From positions 1-8,105 of the forward strand of contig MWDY01000149.1 in assembly GCA_002070755.1 (NCBI GenBank): a stretch of 8,105 bases of DNA, in the 5' to 3' direction. Shown one piece after another: positions 6,162 to 8,105 of this stretch. The notes under the pieces were generated by a model. The model searched no databases. It saw only the letters and a program-made list of their open reading frames with translations, and had not been told where the DNA came from. The first letter of the stretch is position 1, and the number at the start of each line of letters is the position of its first letter. A program made the position numbers and the translations under genes. This DNA is from Spirochaetes bacterium ADurb.Bin110 (GTDB lineage: Bacteria > Spirochaetota > Spirochaetia > Treponematales > Rectinemataceae).

Positions 6162-7124
6162 ATGTCAGAGTGGGAATTCCCTCAAGAAGGCCAGATGGAC
6201 AAGCCCTCAAAAATCTATTTTCAGACTATGACGAAATACGATGTGGAAGAAAGACTGAAAACAAATGACCTTATCCTCATCCCCATAGGATCGACCGAAA
6301 ACCATGGAAACGCAGGACCGTATGGCGAAGACACCTTTATCGTAACCAGGATAGCGGAGCTAGTAGCCAGGAAAGTTGGTTGTACGGTAGCCATGCCCAT
6401 GTGGTATGGTTCTCATCCTTTTCATCATATTGGGCAGCCAGGAACCGTACCCCTATCTGACGATGTATTTACAGCTCATATTCGCGCAATGATATCTGGA
6501 TTCTGGAACGCTGGATTCCGCAAACAGATATTTCTCAGCATGCATGGTCAAGAATATGCGCTTCCATCGGCAATTCAAGAATGGGGAAAGAAATATCAGG
6601 TTCCAGCGATCGTAATTTTCCTTGATCTCCCGAGAATCATGGGGACGGATCTGAAGGATAAAGAGCATGGTGGGCCTTTCGAGACGCCATTCCAACATGC
6701 CGATGAAGCGGAGACTTCGATTTCGATGGCCTTATTCCCGGAGCTTTGCCAACCAGAACATGCTGAAAATACAGCATTGAAAGGTTTTCTCCCTCCTGGT
6801 CATGTCGATAGAGGAGGAGATATATACGGTAACCCCATACCTGGCCACTGCATAATAGGCGGAACAGGCATCGAATGTGTTACGTTTCCTGAAGGCGTTC
6901 TGGGAAAAGCAAAACTTGCGGATCCGAGCAAAGCAAAGAAAGCCATCGAAAATGTCTTGAACTATATGGTCAAGCTCCACAATGACATCATGGAGCGTTT
7001 CCCTGTTGGCCAGCTACCAGACATCAAGCTTATGACACAGAGAGATGAGAAGGAAATCGAACTCCTTCTCAAAGGGCCGCTAAACGGAGGAAAGCACATA
7101 TATACAGTAGCCTGGCCTAGCTAG
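6162..7124 (+). CDS. Creatininase-family metal-dependent hydrolase, IolN-like
   Basis: This 320-aa protein belongs to the creatininase / creatinine amidohydrolase superfamily. Metal-ligand motifs are IPIGSTENHG (40-49; Glu46, His48), GEDTF (55-59; Asp57), SMHGQE (126-131; His128) and HADEAETS (179-186; Glu182, Glu184). The usual NGHGGN motif reads SMHGQE, so its second half is altered. Family members open cyclic amides (creatinine, hydantoin-like rings) or, in the case of 3-dehydro-scyllo-inosose hydrolase (IolN), cleave a cyclic 1,3-diketone. The 320-residue length and the long C-terminal extension after residue 250, ending in HIYTVAWPS, recall the IolN-like branch as I remember it, which also fits the neighbouring MDR dehydrogenase and TIM-barrel epimerase. 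That assignment is from memory without alignment. The protein is cytosolic, the gene is 21 bp after the cupin, and it is the last enzyme before the transporter. Confidence 0.85.
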   Translation: MSEWEFPQEGQMDKPSKIYFQTMTKYDVEERLKTNDLILIPIGSTENHGNAGPYGEDTFIVTRIAELVARKVGCTVAMPMWYGSHPFHHIGQPGTVPLSDDVFTAHIRAMISGFWNAGFRKQIFLSMHGQEYALPSAIQEWGKKYQVPAIVIFLDLPRIMGTDLKDKEHGGPFETPFQHADEAETSISMALFPELCQPEHAENTALKGFLPPGHVDRGGDIYGNPIPGHCIIGGTGIECVTFPEGVLGKAKLADPSKAKKAIENVLNYMVKLHNDIMERFPVGQLPDIKLMTQRDEKEIELLLKGPLNGGKHIYTVAWPS

Positions 7125-7135
7125 ATATTTGGAAG

Positions 7136-7154
7136 AGTGAAGCATGGCTTCATT
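7136..7154 (+). other. Intergenic hairpin before the TRAP binding protein gene
   Basis: TGAAGC (7138-7143) and GCTTCA (7147-7152) are perfect inverted repeats around the 3-nt loop ATG. A G-T wobble and an A-T pair extend the stem to 8 bp. No T run follows, so it is not a standard intrinsic terminator. It lies 6 nt upstream of a strong ribosome binding site. Such elements can protect 3' ends or mark processing sites that raise binding-protein expression over its neighbours; that role is inferred. Confidence 0.4.
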
Positions 7155-7160
7155 ATAAAA

Positions 7161-7170
7161 GGAAGGAGGT
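7161..7170 (+). promoter_or_regulatory. Strong ribosome binding site of the TRAP binding protein
   Basis: GGAAGGAGGT at 7161-7170 is a near-perfect anti-16S match, 6 nt before ATG 7177. It is the longest Shine-Dalgarno match in the window, in keeping with the high expression usual for solute-binding proteins. Confidence 0.8.
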
Positions 7171-7176
7171 ATTCCT

Positions 7177-8105
7177 ATGAAAAAATTGGGATTGATGGTT
7201 CTCCTGATATGCATTGCACTATCAGGAGTTTTTGGACAGGGCAAGGTGTACGAGCTAAAACTTGCACATGCAGACCCTACCGATCCTGCAGTATCCAGAA
7301 AGCAAGCACAGGCGATTGCATTTGCGAGCATGGTAAACTCCAGAAGCGGTGGACGCATAAATGTAAAAATCTACGGAGGAGGCGCACTTGGAGCTGAGCG
7401 TGAATACATTGAGGGAATCAAGGCCGGAACTATCGAAGCTGGTCTTGCTTCTGGGCCAGTAGCAGATTTTTTCCCTCCCGCTGCAATCACCGATATTCCT
7501 TATCTATTCCCTACAAGTAAGGTAGCCTGGGATGTGATGGACGGGCCCTTCGGTGACAAACTTCGAGCCATGTTCCTCAAACAGACCGGTATGCGCTGCT
7601 TGGCTTTTGGTGAGGTTGGTTTTAGACATTTCACGAATAGTGTCCGACCAATCAGGACTCCAAATGATCTCAAGGGTCTAAAGATCCGAGTTATGGAGAC
7701 TCCAGTATATGTCAACATGCTTAAAGCCGCTGGTGCAAATCCTACGCCAATAGCATGGACAGAGACCTATACAGCTCTCCAGACCCATGTTGTCGATGGA
7801 CAGGAGAACCCAATCGCTTCGATCATCATGGCGAAGCTGTATGAAGTGCAGAAATACATCACTCTCGATGGTCATAGCTATGGAGTTGATTGGTTTATCA
7901 TCAATGAAAAATTCTTTCAGAGCTTGCCGCCAGATCTGCAATACATCGTTATGGATACCGCACAGACAGTTGCTGCAGTAGGTCGTGGCTTTATCACACT
8001 CCAGAATGCCCAAGGTCTTCAGACTCTTATCGATGCGGGGATGCAGGTTTACTCTCCAACTGATGCCGAGATGCAACAATTCAAGAAGGTCATGCAGCCA
8101 GCAGT
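7177..8105 (+). CDS. dctP: DctP-type TRAP transporter substrate-binding protein, C-terminus beyond the window
   Basis: The frame is open from ATG 7177 to the window end, giving 309 residues; about 20-30 are probably missing. Residues 1-20 are a Sec signal peptide: Lys2-Lys3, a hydrophobic core to Val18, and a likely cut at VFG|QG. Cys12 is not in a lipobox, so a soluble periplasmic protein is expected. The mature part begins with the family-typical strand YELKLAHADP. Other DctP marks are GGGALGAEREYIEGIKAG (67-84), LKGLKIRVMETPVY (165-178) with the carboxylate-clamping Arg171, and TYTALQTHVVDGQENP (197-212). Arg150 (GFRHFTN) is a second conserved pocket residue. The protein binds its ligand outside the membrane and hands it to the DctQ/DctM permease, whose genes probably follow to the right. 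The retained Arg171 points to an acidic ligand. Confidence 0.93.
   Translation, partial: MKKLGLMVLLICIALSGVFGQGKVYELKLAHADPTDPAVSRKQAQAIAFASMVNSRSGGRINVKIYGGGALGAEREYIEGIKAGTIEAGLASGPVADFFPPAAITDIPYLFPTSKVAWDVMDGPFGDKLRAMFLKQTGMRCLAFGEVGFRHFTNSVRPIRTPNDLKGLKIRVMETPVYVNMLKAAGANPTPIAWTETYTALQTHVVDGQENPIASIIMAKLYEVQKYITLDGHSYGVDWFIINEKFFQSLPPDLQYIVMDTAQTVAAVGRGFITLQNAQGLQTLIDAGMQVYSPTDAEMQQFKKVMQPA

Noticed and set aside
7678..8079. Minus-strand open frame of 133 codons
   Set aside because: It is antisense to conserved DctP motifs, and its Cys/His/Trp-rich translation shows no domain.

Overview
The window is one co-directional (+ strand) catabolic gene cluster from a bacterium. It starts inside the 3' end of a dehydrogenase gene. 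After a 176-bp AT-rich gap, a regulated operon begins and runs off the right edge: FCD-type GntR regulator, RraA-family aldolase-like protein, Ldh2-family NAD(P)-dependent 2-oxoacid reductase, TIM-barrel sugar epimerase/isomerase, zinc-dependent MDR dehydrogenase, SDR dehydrogenase, small cupin, creatininase-family metal hydrolase, and a DctP-type TRAP solute-binding protein cut off by the window end. No RNA gene, mobile element, CRISPR array or broken gene was seen.

The organism cannot be named from sequence alone. Purine-rich Shine-Dalgarno sites before most genes, moderate GC, a TRAP transporter and many NAD(P)-linked dehydrogenases suggest an anaerobic or fermentative bacterium. Spirochaetota, Synergistota or Bacillota are guesses, not results. 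By hand count the left partial gene is about 55% GC and the adjoining regulator gene about 38%. Later genes look intermediate.

Layout: 1-473 is a dehydrogenase C-terminus. 474-649 holds a good sigma70-like promoter (TTGACA, 17-bp spacer, TATTCT) and a perfect 10-bp palindrome at about the start of the transcript. 650-3054 encodes regulator, RraA-like protein and Ldh2 enzyme. 3097-7124 encodes five enzymes or enzyme-like proteins with gaps of about 20-40 bp between them. 7125-7176 carries a short hairpin and a strong ribosome binding site before the TRAP binding protein gene at 7177.

Working model (inference): the TRAP system imports an acidic, sugar-derived or cyclic compound. The MDR and SDR enzymes oxidise its hydroxyls, and the creatininase-family hydrolase opens a ring or cleaves an activated bond. 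The TIM-barrel protein, perhaps with the cupin, epimerises the product, and the RraA-like protein cleaves an oxo-acid to pyruvate-type fragments. The Ldh2 enzyme interconverts 2-oxo and 2-hydroxy acids. No sugar kinase is visible, so a non-phosphorylative route is plausible. The MDR dehydrogenase / creatininase-family hydrolase / TIM-barrel epimerase combination recalls the Thermotoga inositol pathway (IolM, IolN, IolO), but the gene set here differs and the substrate is unknown.
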